Source: Sanguinoderma infundibulare
Lineage: Eukaryota > Basidiomycota > Agaricomycetes > Polyporales > Polyporaceae
Assembly: GCA_032821775.1 (NCBI GenBank)
Contig: JAVLRN010000006.1
Coordinates: 1,054,001 to 1,118,000 of the forward strand
Length of the DNA stretch: 64,000 nucleotides
Reading direction: 5' to 3'
The translations under genes were made by a program, and so were the position numbers. Within the stretch, counting starts at the first letter, position 1. Every line of letters starts with the position of its first letter. Shown in pieces: positions 35,070 to 46,272 of the stretch. The notes under the pieces were generated by a model. It worked only from the letters and a program-made list of their open reading frames with translations, was not told the origin of the DNA and ran no database searches.

Positions 35070-38000
35070 TCAGACGAGCACGACAAAGTTGTTCCCGCAG
35101 AACGGGCAACGCCGCGTCGCATCTAGCAGATCTCGTACAACCCTGCTGTTGCCCGCGGAGGTGGGGAGCGTGCTCGGCGTGCCTCCGACGGCGCCTGGGG
35201 CTTGCGGTGGGGGCCCTCCCGCGTCTCCGTGATGGTCTCCGTCCGGCGTGTCGGGTACGGCGGCAGTTACGGCAGTGTGAACGACCCCAGGCGAGGGCGG
35301 GGGGAGGAACGCTTTACGACTGCAGCCGATGCACGTCCGAACCGTTGGCGTGGCGAGCAAGTATGAGGTAACGCAGCAGCGCGCTGCAGGATAAGGGTGA
35401 TATCGTGAGCGTGAGATGACGAAGATAATGCGCGCAAGGGGTCCCTTCCCGAAGGCGCATTCAATGCATGCAGACGCGAACGCGAACACGACACGTACCC
35501 CAAACGTGACCGTTCGCGCAAACAGCGCTCTCGGTCTCCGAAGGCGAAAGCGGGATCGGGGCACCGCATGCTGGGCACGGCTCGTCCAGGCTGCTGTCAA
35601 CGGCGGATCGCGCGCCGATGTCGGCGGGACCGTGGGTGTTTGGCTCTCGGTGCGGCGCGGACCCTGAGAGGCGATCAAACAACAGTTCGGCTTCCTTCGC
35701 CACCGCCGGGGCCGCCCCTGTGGTGGCGGCCTGATGAATGGTGCGGCGGGCAAAGAATATATCATCTCCTGCACGTCTGTGGTCAACGCCCACGTCACTG
35801 ACAAATTGTACGGGAAGATCAGGCTTACGGTGCAAGAGCCCACTTAGGGCGGAGATGTGTCGTAAGAGCGTGAGCTGGACGTGTGCCCGGATGTTGTTCA
35901 GGAATAGACTCGCAGCCTCAGCGAATCCGTGCTGCACGTCTGGCGTGTGCGAGTGGTTCTGTAACGATTGTCAAACCCTGTCTGGCTCTCGGCCCGTGTC
36001 TTGGTATCGCCCACTCACTTGGCAAAACGCCGCGACCGCATATCGTATGCGCTGGGATTGAATGTCATCCCATCCGAACAGGTGCGTAGTCAAGCTTTTT
36101 CGAAGTTCGCGGGAGACTTCCGCAGTCCAATCGCCGACGAAGGGCGGGATGTTGATGTCCGTGCTTGCACCGCTGGGTGGGACTTGATACAGAATTTCCA
36201 AGATCCCCGAGCGCAAGCGTGAGATCCTGGCGGGATCCCGGAGTTGCAAGAAGATTGGTCGAAGAACAGAGATTGGTGTTTCGCCGCTGGCTTTAGCTCG
36301 CCGTCAGCATCTTTCGGAACAACGAAGGGTGATGGGTGGACAAACCACTCGCGATATTGCCGACGGACTCCACCAGATCAGCGATAACTCGGTCGTCGAC
36401 GTTCTCCTCCCATAACTGCCCAGCGACGAGGGTACTAACGTGCTTCGCGTCGTGTTTATAGCTGAAGTCTGTTGGACGGCATGCTCTGAAGAATTAGTCC
36501 ATCCTGTGCTATCCCAGGGAAACCAAGGAAACGTACTCGTATGTCCATATAAACGTCGCGCGACCGTCGTACGAGGTCATTCCATTGATACGGTCCACGT
36601 CTTTGAATGACACCTTCTCCGGCTCCGCCCTAACGAAGAACGCTCGTGACGCTGCGGAAAGCGATTCGGAAGAAACGCCCTCCGACGGAGGCGGGTTGAG
36701 GGACGGGTCAATCGAGAGACTCTGAATAACATGGAAAGATCCGTCGGAGAGGGACACCACACATATGTCGCCATTGGGTATGTAGGTAATACCAGAACAT
36801 GGACTCAGGGCCGAGGACCCCACGGAGCGCTTCTGTGCTCGAAGCGACAACGCTCGTAAGCCCGACCACGCTGGCTGAGCCGAGGACGCAGACCACAGCA
36901 ACAGCATGGCAGCCTTGTGAATTATCAAAATTGGCTGTAAAATCAGAGTAGCTCTGTAAATTTAAGACATCAAGCGCAGTACTGGGAATAGAAGCTCACG
37001 TTGCGCCCTGTGACGTTGGCCCATCTCATCCCCGTGATAGCTCTCCCGTCGGAGTCGCATGCTTTTTCGTCGTGCGCCTCAACCTTCAGGCAGAGGTCGT
37101 AAATCGGCACGAATTGAGTGACACCAGATGTCGACGTAAGGGTCTGACGGGCGGTCAAGATGGCGACCGAACCATCAGACATCCCGCACGCAAGCAGCGC
37201 CTCGCCTAGAACCGTAGCAGAATCGAATGAGAAGCATGGCGGCCATGTACTCACAAGTACCGTCTTGGGAGAGACTCCACGAAGACCATGCGAGGTGCGT
37301 CACCCATCTATCAGAGACCGGTACCTCCTCCACAGCAACCATATGTCTGTCATTGATGCCATATCTAGGGAAGCGTCGTGGGCGGATGAATGTCATGAGA
37401 AAAGCGGTGGCATACCTGAGAAAGCTAACGGAACCAGCGCGATTACCGACTGCTAGCAGAGATGCGTCGACGCGCGGCGCGGGCGCAAGGTTCCACTTCG
37501 GCTGGGACGACCACTCGATGCCTGAGAATTCGAAAGAGAGAAAGGGGTTATTGGTGAGCCTGGACCCGACACCCTAGGCGTACTGACGCACAGGTAGATT
37601 GCAAGCGCAAGGTCTCCTTGAACGCCGAACCCTGGTTCATGGCAACAGCCGCAATCTTGAGAGAGGATGTGACGTCCTGGAGCTGTCACCGGGCCCCGTA
37701 AGTGGCTCGAAATGGCGCTACGAACACATCGGCTTGCCCTGATCCACTCGCCCGTAAGAAAGTTCTTGGTCGCACCCCATATGGTTAGTTCGAGATTGGA
37801 GTTCAGCAGCGCGAGCACGCATCTATGAGAGAGACAGGAGGCCCCGCGGTCAGAAATCCCGTGCCTGAAGGAGGCAACAGCACTATGAGCTTGCGCACCC
37901 AGCGTCCGCGGTAAGATTGCTGGGGGAGAGCGCCACCGCTTGGAGAGATGGGTCGAGCGAACCTAGCGACACAGCGCCCCATTCTGGGTGAAATGTGGTT

Positions 38001-38383
38001 GAGCGTCCCGTCGCCAAATGTGGTAAGTACGAAATACCGGAACAACCGGCGGGCCATTGATGAGCAAGAGACCGATCAAATTCGACCATGGTCCTCAGCC
38101 AGCCCAGCGGGCGCGTGGAGGCCCGGGCGGAAGGTTTAGAGTCTTGAGTTTGCTTCACGGCCGAGGGCAGCTCAATGTTGACACCCACGTCCGGAGTCTT
38201 TCGAGCCGAGTCAATCAATCACTGGATGACGATCACAAGCCAACGAAACGGTACCAGTAGGTACACGGCATATTTTGTCAGAAGAGCGGCCTGCCCGTCC
38301 TGGGAAAATTGGAGTCCCTGTACGGAGGGTGAAACCGACACCGCCGGAAGGCTCAACACGGTCGGGAGAGGCAGTTCCGCCAT
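35070..38383 (-). CDS. TFIIIC90-like subunit of RNA polymerase III factor TFIIIC
   Basis: TFIIIC binds the internal A/B boxes of tRNA genes; this subunit (human GTF3C4, yeast Tfc8-type) has an N-terminal WD40 propeller and a C-terminal zinc domain. The start ATG at 38383 gives MAELPLPTVLSLPAVSVSPS followed by LQFSQDGQAALLTKYAVYLLTPDVG, the usual beginning. Further exons supply propeller blades: LLNSNLELTIWGATKN, LACGMSDGSVAILTARQ, GMRWANVTGRN and NGDICVVSLSDGSFHVI. The C-terminus has the zinc module CPACGAPIPL, CANGHVW|ARCCVTSYLLATPTVRTC, CIGCSRKAF and RRCPFCGNNFVVLV, with TGA at 35072-35070. The intron inside HVWARC is about 110 nt. A Pro/Gly-rich loop interrupts the last two zinc pairs. About ten exons; those in 36080-37000 were read approximately. 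Confidence 0.86.
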
Positions 38384-38938
38384 CTGTCGGGCCGTTATGG
38401 CTATATGGATGTTCTGTACTTGGCTGTCAGAGGTGAACGCCGGGGGATATTGACACAGGAACCGACCACAGGCCCGCTGTCCGACGACCAGGTCTCCAAG
38501 CGAACTTCGGTCAGAGCAGAGGTCGGATTACTTAAGAGCACCTTCAATGCACCGCTCGGTGTGTGACGCGTTGCAGGAGCCGATTCGGACGCTGCGGGGT
38601 GAGTGCTGAGGGTGGGGAAGACGGTGGACAGAGACCGGACAGAGGACAAGTCGCCGACTCCGTCCTTCTTGCCAATTTGATCGGAGCTTGAACCACACAC
38701 CACTCCGCGCACACGGGCGCCTAGATGGACAAAAGGTGGTTGGACTTAGCCAATGCCTTCCGCTCGGTCCACTCTAGACTTTGATGACTCGTGAGCACTA
38801 TACAGTTTAGAGTGATCTTCGCACACCTACAACCACACAACATGACTGTCTGATACTTCTCTTGCTTCTGGAAAACTCGCGGTTTCTAACGCTGCTCAAA
38901 ATAGGATCTCACGTTCTGCTACTTGCACATGACACGCC
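38384..38938. promoter_or_regulatory. Divergent promoter of the TFIIIC subunit and the acidic protein
   Basis: 555 bp between two start codons. A minus-strand open frame 38401-38712 overlaps the leader of the TFIIIC gene but does not splice into it in phase and has no motif. Confidence 0.45.
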
Positions 38939-39587
38939 ATGACATCGAGGTCTTGGACACTATCGGAACCCCCGACTATCTCAACGGCGACTTGTCCGTC
39001 GAGGGTGCGCAGCTCGCTCGCCCACATGGTACCTCACGCTCTGAACGCTCTCCCAACAGACGTCGATGTTGCGCCCCACATGAAGCCTCCGAATCCCGAG
39101 GAATCGGAAGGTCCGTGAGGCTGTCGATGGAAACGAAGGATGTGGTTGACCAGAATTCCGTTCGCAAACAGTGCTTCCTTCCCAAGTCCATCCGTCCTAT
39201 CCGTACGGCAATCCGCTGAGCGTCAAGCACCCGGCCTCGCTGCCCCGACGGCCATACGATCCCGCCTCTCGCGCTCTATTCGAGGACATGGGCTACGGAG
39301 GCGGTGGCGTTAACGGCACCATTCGCTGGAAAGACCTCGCGCTCGACCGCCTGTTCCCGGTCGATCAGGCCCGCGAGGAGGCGGAGAAGGCCGCGCAGGC
39401 TCGCCAAATGGCCAGCGGTACCACGTCCAATCATCCCCCCGCCCAGGCCCAGCCCGCGCAAAATCAGGCGGTGGAAGAGGACGAGGACGAGAACGACGAA
39501 AACGACGTGGACGAGGAAGAGGAGGGCGAAGGCGACGACGACGACGGAGGAGACGGCGAGTCGAGCTACGACGATGACGAAGAGTGA
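38939..39587 (+). CDS. Small protein with strongly acidic C-terminal tail, unknown
   Basis: Start ATG 38939 (MTSRSWTLSEPP). The frame passes in-frame methionines (MVPHALNALP, MKPPNPEE) and joins by an intron (weak GTCCGT donor at about 39110, acceptor GACCAG) to EFRSQTVLPSQVHPSYPYGN, ending at TGA 39585-39587. The conserved-looking core is RRPYDPASRALFEDMGY and IRWKDLALDRLFPVDQAREEAEKA; the last ~50 residues are nearly all Glu/Asp/Asn. No family was recognised. A short hydrophobic/basic core with an acidic tail is seen in several chaperone and complex-assembly proteins, but this is only a resemblance. The first-exon start and the intron donor are uncertain; the second exon is better supported. 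Confidence 0.55.
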
Positions 39588-41748
39588 TTTAGAAAGCAGG
39601 GGCCGGAATGCGTCGTCGCTTAGGAACTGTGGGCAGTGTGTTTAGTGATTTAGACGCGCTGACGCTGATATTGGCTGCGGAAACCGAGGCCTGCAGGGTT
39701 TCGGACTGCCCGGGTCGCCATGTAGTAATAGTATATGTAACAAGGTGTCAAATCCCATCCGTCTTGGTGGCATATTGCACGCTCGCTGCTGCATGCGCTG
39801 CCTCGTACAAATTTATGTCAGCGTCCAGTGGCCAGAATGCTGAGGGGCCGACTTGACAACCTGGATGGGAAACATGCGCGTTCCAAACCTGTCGCGTACC
39901 GTCAGATTGTGTCATCTTTACTGCCGGCTCCCGAAGGTAGAGACCGGATGTTGTACGTGGTGGTGAGACGCCACAAATATCAGTCGGTTCGAGGAAGGAC
40001 CTGGAGCTATGCTCCACAAGGGAGCAACGATATCGCCGATGTGCCTGGGTCAGCACATGTCTTCTTCGCCTAGAGCACGATCGATTGTCAGCTTCTTGGG
40101 TTCTACTGGCCAAAGGTTTATGTGGCACGACGTTTCGTGTTATCAATCACCCACCAGTATTCGAGTCGGAAGGACAAAAGGACTGCGTGCGTGCTGTGGG
40201 ACCCTAGGCTTCTTGAATCAGGAATCAGGATGCCGAATAGGGTTGTTAGCAAACAGATTGACATAACTTAGGCTACGCCGGGACCGTACGCGCGTCGTGG
40301 AAGAACATCTGCGATCACCGTCCGCCAGCGAATGATTGGTGGACGTTTCCATATACAGTCAAGAGGCAAGCCTCCGCTCCCTCGGTGCGACAGCAGTGGA
40401 CGGTTCTGCCACCTGCGATCACGGAGGCAGAAAACTGTGTGGGTGCCACCGCCAGGCGGCAGCTCGGCACCAGGTATGACATCGACGTTGCGGGGCGCCT
40501 TTATACGGATGCAGCAGTGGGTTAGGCCCGTGGCGGGGTTGAAATGCACGGAAGAACACGCATAGGGCTCGACTCACTATGCATAACGGTTAAGATGGGC
40601 CACAAACAGCGCTGGCTATGATGGACGGTGGCGCGGACGCACACAGCGACATACGGCGTCGAGTACGATGGGGGATCCCGACCTGCGCGGCTTTTTCTGC
40701 TACAACATCCGCAGGGCTGCGATGGAGCGCGGGCGTACGTCGCGTCCGAAAATATGCCGGCTGGCCAGGATTCGGGAATTTGAAGGGGTCGAAGGCATGA
40801 TGCAAGAGACTCTCAGGGCGCGCTGATCATCCCCCACATCGGAGATGAGGTCGGGAGAATCATATGCAGGCGTCGGGGAACTTGCAGGGAAGCTTGCGCC
40901 ATGAGCGGCGAGTCGAGCAGCGCACGGCACACGGTGTGGCGGAATCCTGAGAGCAACCTGAGAGCGTCCGATGTCCGGTTTTCAAGGAAAGATGAACTCG
41001 CCGGAAGCCGGAGGAACGCTGAATCGGCCTGCCGCGAACGCAGAGGGAGGATGCGAGCCTCGTGGACGACGACGGGACTTGTTGAGATGCGTCCGGAAGA
41101 TTGGGACTGGCCGAGGCACACAAGGCACGCGGCGGTCAACGTTCTTCCTTGGAAGCATGCATCACGAAGCGCCACGAAGTACGTCTTCGATTAGACTCTC
41201 AGCTGCACGTCGGCGTTCCAGAATCCGAACCCGACCCCAAACGCACCCTTTGCGCTCCTCCTCCTTTCGGTCTTTCCGAGTCGCAGCACGAGATCTCGAT
41301 CCGTGTCTCCGATGCTCCAAACCGGCGCGCCCATCATTCGACGTTTGACCCAGAGCCCAACAGCGTGGAGTCTGTAACACGCGAATGCCATCGGAGGACG
41401 CTCGGATGCGAAATCAAAGTGGAGACAGCGACAAAGCCTGTGATTGTCCAATGAACACAAAGATCTAAAAAGCATGCGAGGGGTACAGTGCGACGGAGAG
41501 AGCGACCATGTACGTATGTATGGGAATCTACAACAGGGTCCGTGGGGCAGTCGAAGACATACAACGAGAGTCTAGGGACGTACGGTGCGAAAGCGATCGA
41601 CAAGCGCAAGCAAGAAGAGCCACGAATTACACGAGAGCTATATACAGATTATACGCACATGCTTTCTTTTGTGTGCAACACTGACGCAACGGAGCGGGTG
41701 GCTGCGAGGCGGTGTGCGAATGAGCGGCGCGCGCCACGGCCGTCTGGA
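39588..41748. other. 2.2-kb intergenic gap, only weak small frames
   Basis: Plus-strand frames with moderately protein-like composition lie at 39828-40073 (LYVVVRRHKYQSVRGRTW), 40668-40826 (52 codons, GFFCYNIRRAAMERG) and 41101-41454 (HEVRLRLDSQLHVGVPE, ending TKPVIVQ). They share no recognisable motif and no splice path joining them could be verified. They may be exons of an undescribed gene, a decayed gene, or chance. No repeat or RNA gene was seen. Confidence 0.4.
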
Positions 41749-42485
41749 TCAGTTGTACGCGAGGAAATACGCCGATAGGGCAGGGAGATCATTAGTCCCT
41801 GCGTCCGAATAGCCTTGGCGTCGAGATCCGTTAAACTTGAGCACCACGACAGGGCCGCACCAGGGCTTCTGCGCGGCGCCGGACGTTATGCGATAGATCG
41901 CGCGATTGACCGGCGCGCCCCGCTGCAGCGATGTCGGGCAGTACCAGATATGGAGGGGGAACCGAAGCGGCTCGCCGTTCAATCCCTGGGTGAGGATGAT
42001 GGTGTTGGGCACGCTTTCCGGGAACCACTCCTGGATGAGCGGCGTAGGGCACATGCCCTGGGAGATCGTCCCTTGCGGGCGGCACTGCACTGTCGTCACC
42101 TTGACGCGGTCTAGGAAGCACGAAAATGTGAGTCGGCACAGCCCGCAGCAAGGAGAGTGATCTCGCCCAAGGGCGAAATCTTACCTTCATGGGGCATGAA
42201 TAGCAGTGCCGAAACAGAGACGAGCTCTGCCTGAGCCGGCGGGGGTGTCGCGATCATGTTGGGGAACTGGGGCTGGGGAGCGTTGGTCGGGATGCACTCG
42301 CGCCGGTGGCGCGGCCAGTCCTGCATACGCGACGGTGGTCAATACGACTGGGGACGCGTTAAAGCCGGTATCGGACTTACACTCTGGAGGTGCTCCGGAG
42401 TGCAGTACCACGCGTTTTGGCAGCGACTGCACCACATGGAAGTGGGGCGGCAGCAGATGATGCAAGGATGGTTAATGAGCGACAT
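41749..42485 (-). CDS. Small MYND zinc-finger protein
   Basis: Three exons. The start ATG at 42485-42483 gives MSLINHP and then a complete MYND finger, CIICCRP..MWCSRCQNAWYC..HLQS|DWPRHRREC, with the seven Cys and one His in order and an intron between HLQS and DWPRH. MYND fingers mediate protein-protein contacts with proline-rich partners. The rest (about 150 residues) is a compact domain with AELVSVSALLFMPHEG, RVKVTTVQCRPQG, GLNGEPLRFPLHIWYCP and VVLKFNGSRRQGY, ending YFLAYN at TGA 41751-41749. Small MYND proteins of this architecture are numerous in agaricomycetes and mostly uncharacterised. No enzymatic (SET) domain is present. Confidence 0.82.
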
Positions 42486-43332
42486 ATTGAGTGAGTAGTA
42501 GAGTAGGAAAAGGAAGAGAAATGAAGAACAGGAGACTCGAAACGACCGACGAGGGATAGCGAGCAGCTATGACGGCACTCCAGGGTCTTTTATTTGGAGG
42601 AGGATGAGCGGCTCTTTGACCGCGCGGTGCGTGGGACAGAAAGACCGTTTGCTTCGGTCTCGCGAAAAGATCTGAAGGAGGGATGGATACGTAAAAGGAC
42701 AGAATGGTTAAGGTACACGACGCTGAGAGGACAAAATGCTTACTTGGAAACTTGCTCGATGAGGGCATGACACGCATCATGGCCGTGGTATTAGGCGACT
42801 GATCTGGAGTGTTTTGGTGACCGGCTTGGTCAAGGTCCCCGGCTGTGAAACGGTCAAAAGGATGCGACACGCGGCCGTCGGAGGGTTTTCCGAGTCAGAC
42901 AAAAGAGGACGGGAGTCTGCACCGAGTCAACAAAGCTACGCAACTGACGAGTATGCGTCTGGCAGGGTAGGTAATGTATCACGTAGCTGGGGCCGCTAGA
43001 AGCGGTGCGCACGGAGTCTACCGGACGAGAGGTCGTCCCGCTGTCTGCCTGCGACTCAGATCGTCTGCTTCCTCGTCGTCCATGACATGGACTGTCCGGC
43101 AGTATACTGGCGGTAACTTGCTGACAACAGACCGCGCCAGCGCACTCCCCCTCCCCTCGGCGCCGACTCGGACCCACTCCGGCTCCGTCATTTCCCCCGC
43201 GCCTGTGGTCTCCGGCACCACCGGGGACTCCGGCTGCAGACCCCGGCGAGGCCGTGGGCGCGCGCTTGTCCCTGGAACGCGTTCGATGCTGGACTCGGGT
43301 CTTTGCACGTCGTCTGCCACCAAGCATCCACC
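42486..43332. promoter_or_regulatory. Divergent promoter of the MYND gene and Y14
   Basis: 847 bp between two start codons. Frames at 42854-43402 on the minus strand and 42974-43351 on the plus strand overlap each other and carry no motif; no coding segment is supported. Confidence 0.45.
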
Positions 43333-44098
43333 ATGTCTGACGACGGAATGAACATTGACGACGGTATGTTTTCCTACTCCTATGCACTAGTCTCCAGCTC
43401 ACAGTTCATGTATCCAGGAGGCGTCGTGAGGAGGAAGGGCCGGGGTTTCCAAAGTGCGGCGGGTACGTTCAACTAGGATTTATGTCGGGGAATACCTTGC
43501 ACTAATTTCCGACCACACATCCGCAGGAAACGAGAGTGCTGTCACATCCGAACAGGTCTTCGACAGGGTGGAGTCGGGCCACACCTCAGAAACGCGGGCG
43601 GCGCGATGTGAGTGCGCTGTCTCAGCTTAACATTCTTCCGCCGCCACGTCCTGCTAACACAGATCCTCTGAACGCGCAGCTGTCGAGGGTTGGATCGTCC
43701 TTGTCACCAACGTCCATGAAGAGGCTACCGAGGAGGACGTGATGGACAAGTTTGCCGAGTACGGCGAGATCAAAAACTTGCACCTCAACCTGGACAGACG
43801 CACCGGGTATGTCAAGGTGCGTACATCTGTTTCACATTCCACCATCGACTTTTGCATCTATCCGCCTGATACCAAGACACTCACCTTCGATTACTAGGGC
43901 TATGCCCTGGTGGAGTACGAAACAATGGCAGAGGCACAGGCGGCCATTGATGGAGCATCCGGCACGACTTTGTTGGAGCAGACGCTGCAGTGCGACTTCG
44001 CGTTTGTCAGACCACCACCGGCAGGTCCAAAGAAGGGTCGTGGAAGGGAAGGCCGCGGTCGGAGTGCTAGCCCATCGCGTCGCCGTGGAGGAGGCTAA
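43333..44098 (+). CDS. Y14/RBM8A, RNA-binding core of the exon junction complex
   Basis: Y14 with Mago forms the heterodimer that locks the exon junction complex on spliced mRNA in the nucleus (family knowledge). The start [10 protein letters not shown] is followed by introns after GAC GAC G, after the RRKGRGF segment, after ETRAAR and after RTGYVK. The single RRM has RNP2 in [17 protein letters not shown] and RNP1 in KGYALVEYE, with the family-typical [19 protein letters not shown]. The C-terminus is [28 protein letters not shown], an RS/RG tail as in Y14, with TAA at 44096-44098. Length about 160-165 residues, matching the family. A heavily spliced gene for a splicing-dependent protein fits the intron-rich genome. 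Confidence 0.93.
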
Positions 44099-44451
44099 AA
44101 AGCTACCGACATCGAACCCCTTGTCCCTGTGGAATGCCCCTTCGTACGCGTCATTACTGTGCAACACCTGTCTTCTTGTGGCTTTCGCTCGCCCGTAATA
44201 TAAGTGTGTACTTTATCCAAAGGCTTTGTCTCCGCTGTCTCGTACGCAAGTGCTCGATGTGCTGCAACGTCGAGACGTTCGAATTGTGTCCGTCCGTATT
44301 CGCGCGTGGGCATAAGCGCGGTGACTGTTTGGACGCGCGCGTCACGCGGCAATTCGCACGGGCCGCGCTACTGTGCATCTTGCCCGCTGACCAGCACTCC
44401 CTCCTTTGCCACAACCCCCTCTCCATCCCATTAGTCCCCAGAACTCCTTCA
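44099..44451. promoter_or_regulatory. Region between Y14 and HP1
   Basis: 353 bp between two plus-strand genes: Y14 3' UTR on the left and HP1 promoter/5' UTR on the right, with a C/T-rich leader (44395-44435) before the HP1 ATG. Confidence 0.5.
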
Positions 44452-45611
44452 ATGGCTAAGGCGACTGCTAAGGAAGTGCCGGGCTCCGAGAGCGAGTCCG
44501 AGCTGTCGAGGTCCGCGAAGAAGTCTACGACTACGTCCAAGAACGCGTCGAACAACAAAGGACCCAGCGCGGACGCGGAGGTGGAGGTGGAGGAGGAGGA
44601 CAGTGGCTCGGATGAGGAGGGCGAGGAGGAATACGAGATCGAGACCATTCTCGACGCCAAGCAGGGGATGTTCCCCGAGGTGCGTGCCACTCTTCACCGT
44701 GCCGGCGCTCGGTGGTGGCTAACCGCGTCCGCGACGCGTCGACAGGGCAGGGCAGGCTACCTCGTCAAGTGGAAGGGGTATGAGGAGGAACACAACAGCT
44801 GGGTGGACGAGAAGGACGCACCGTGAGTGCCTGTGGCGCCCCGCCCCCTCTCTCGACGGCGCGTGCGTGCTGACCGCATACACAGAGGCGCGAAGGAGCT
44901 TATCGAGGAGTACTGGAGGAAGAACAGCAAGAAGAACGGCGGCCGCAAGTCGGACGTGAAGCCGAAGCCGGCGGCCAAGCCCCGCAAAACAATAGCCAGC
45001 AAGGACGAGTCGGACGAGGAGCCCGCCCAGGCGGCCACGCCCGCTCCGCCTGCCCCGCCCGCCAAGAAGCGTGGCCGGCCATCGAAGTCCCAGGCGCGGG
45101 CCACGTCTGAGGATCGCGAAGAGAATGAGGAGAACGAGGCCCCGAAAAAGAAGCAGCGCAAGAGCACCGGCGGCGCTGGTGCGAAGGGTGCGAAACGCGT
45201 TGCGGCAACGGAGGTGCAAGAGGACGACGACGTGTACACGGACATGAGGAAGTGGAAGAACCTTGACACCTGGGAGCACCTCATCGACACGATCGACACG
45301 GTCGAGCGCACGGACAACAACGAGCTGCTCGTGTACTTTACGCTGTGAGTGTCCCCGGGCATTGGTCTCCGGTTTGTGTTGTCAGTCCACGGACGGCTCA
45401 CGTCGTGCGCCGCGCCACCGTAGGAAACACGGCAAAGGTCAAGGACGAGAGACCTCAGACATTTGCAAGCATAAGCTTCCGTATAAGGTCCGTTGTTTCA
45501 GGGGAGACGGTCGTCCGTAGTTACTTACTCACTCGTTCGCGTCAGCTCATCGAGTTCTACGAGAGCAATCTCCGCTGGAAGCCGACAAATGACGACGCCA
45601 TGGAGGAGTGA
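44452..45611 (+). CDS. HP1 heterochromatin protein (chromo and chromo-shadow domains)
   Basis: HP1 binds methylated histone H3 lysine 9 and packs heterochromatin. Start MAKATAKEVPG; the N-terminus is Ser/Lys then acidic (VEVEEEDSGSDEEGEEE). The chromodomain is EYEIETILDAKQGMFPE|GRAGYLVKWKGYEEEHNSW, with the aromatic cage residues Tyr (EYEIE), Trp and Tyr (KWKGY) present, and closes with GAKELIEEYW in the next exon. A Lys/Pro-rich hinge holds RKTIASK and an AT-hook-like KKRGRPSKS. The chromo-shadow domain is WKNLDTWEHLIDTIDTVERT, LLVYFTL|KHGKG..HKLPYK|LIEFYESNLRWKP, ending at TGA 45609-45611. Introns split the chromodomain once more and the shadow domain twice. It is the typical single-protein HP1 of basidiomycetes. 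Confidence 0.95.
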
Positions 45612-46272
45612 TCTTACTTCCGACCTGCTTCTTGTGCTCTCATCCGCTCCGGTGTTGCTACGTGCGGTTTCTACAAAACTTCTTTTCGTGTACATCCGCT
45701 GGACTGCCTCCTTCTCTCAATTGTATTTGCCGCTTGTTGTGTCTTCTCTGTTGCTACTGCGCTGTGACCGTTGACGCGTGTACCTAAGCTCTAGTATGTC
45801 ATCGATGTCTGATGTTTCTGTCAGCACTGGGTCGAGAACGAGGAACATGACCGGCTCCGTGGATCAAAGCGCGAACGCAGCTGATGGAAATATTGCTGAA
45901 CATCGGCGCAGTAATCTTCACACAGGTCGTACTAGTCATAACATATCGATACCATAACAGGGAAGCATATTGCGCGAGTAGGATAAAGAAGAATCGGGGG
46001 TGACCGTGGTGGAGGTACGTATATGCGGAGCGCCATGAAAGCTAAACCTTCCGGCAGCCGAATAAATAATGCGACAAACGCGAGATGCGGAAGCAAACAT
46101 GCGGAATAAATCTCCCGAGGCACAACACCGATCACAAGGCGCTGTGCCTGACGGCGAAGGTGCGAAAAGGTTGACAAGAAGCCGTGTCGACGAATGAAAC
46201 TCACAAACACAGCATCCGGAGAGAGGCAAATATCCAAAACGCCACAGGGAGTCGGACACACGCGACCTAAGC
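45612..46272. other. Convergent intergenic between HP1 and the membrane protein gene
   Basis: 661 bp between two 3' ends. Minus-strand frames 45932-46337 are unlinked to the downstream gene. Only 3' UTR sequence is inferred. Confidence 0.5.

Noticed and set aside
44154..44690. 178-codon frame antisense to HP1 N-terminus
   Set aside because: Ser-rich complement of the acidic/Lys coding region of HP1.
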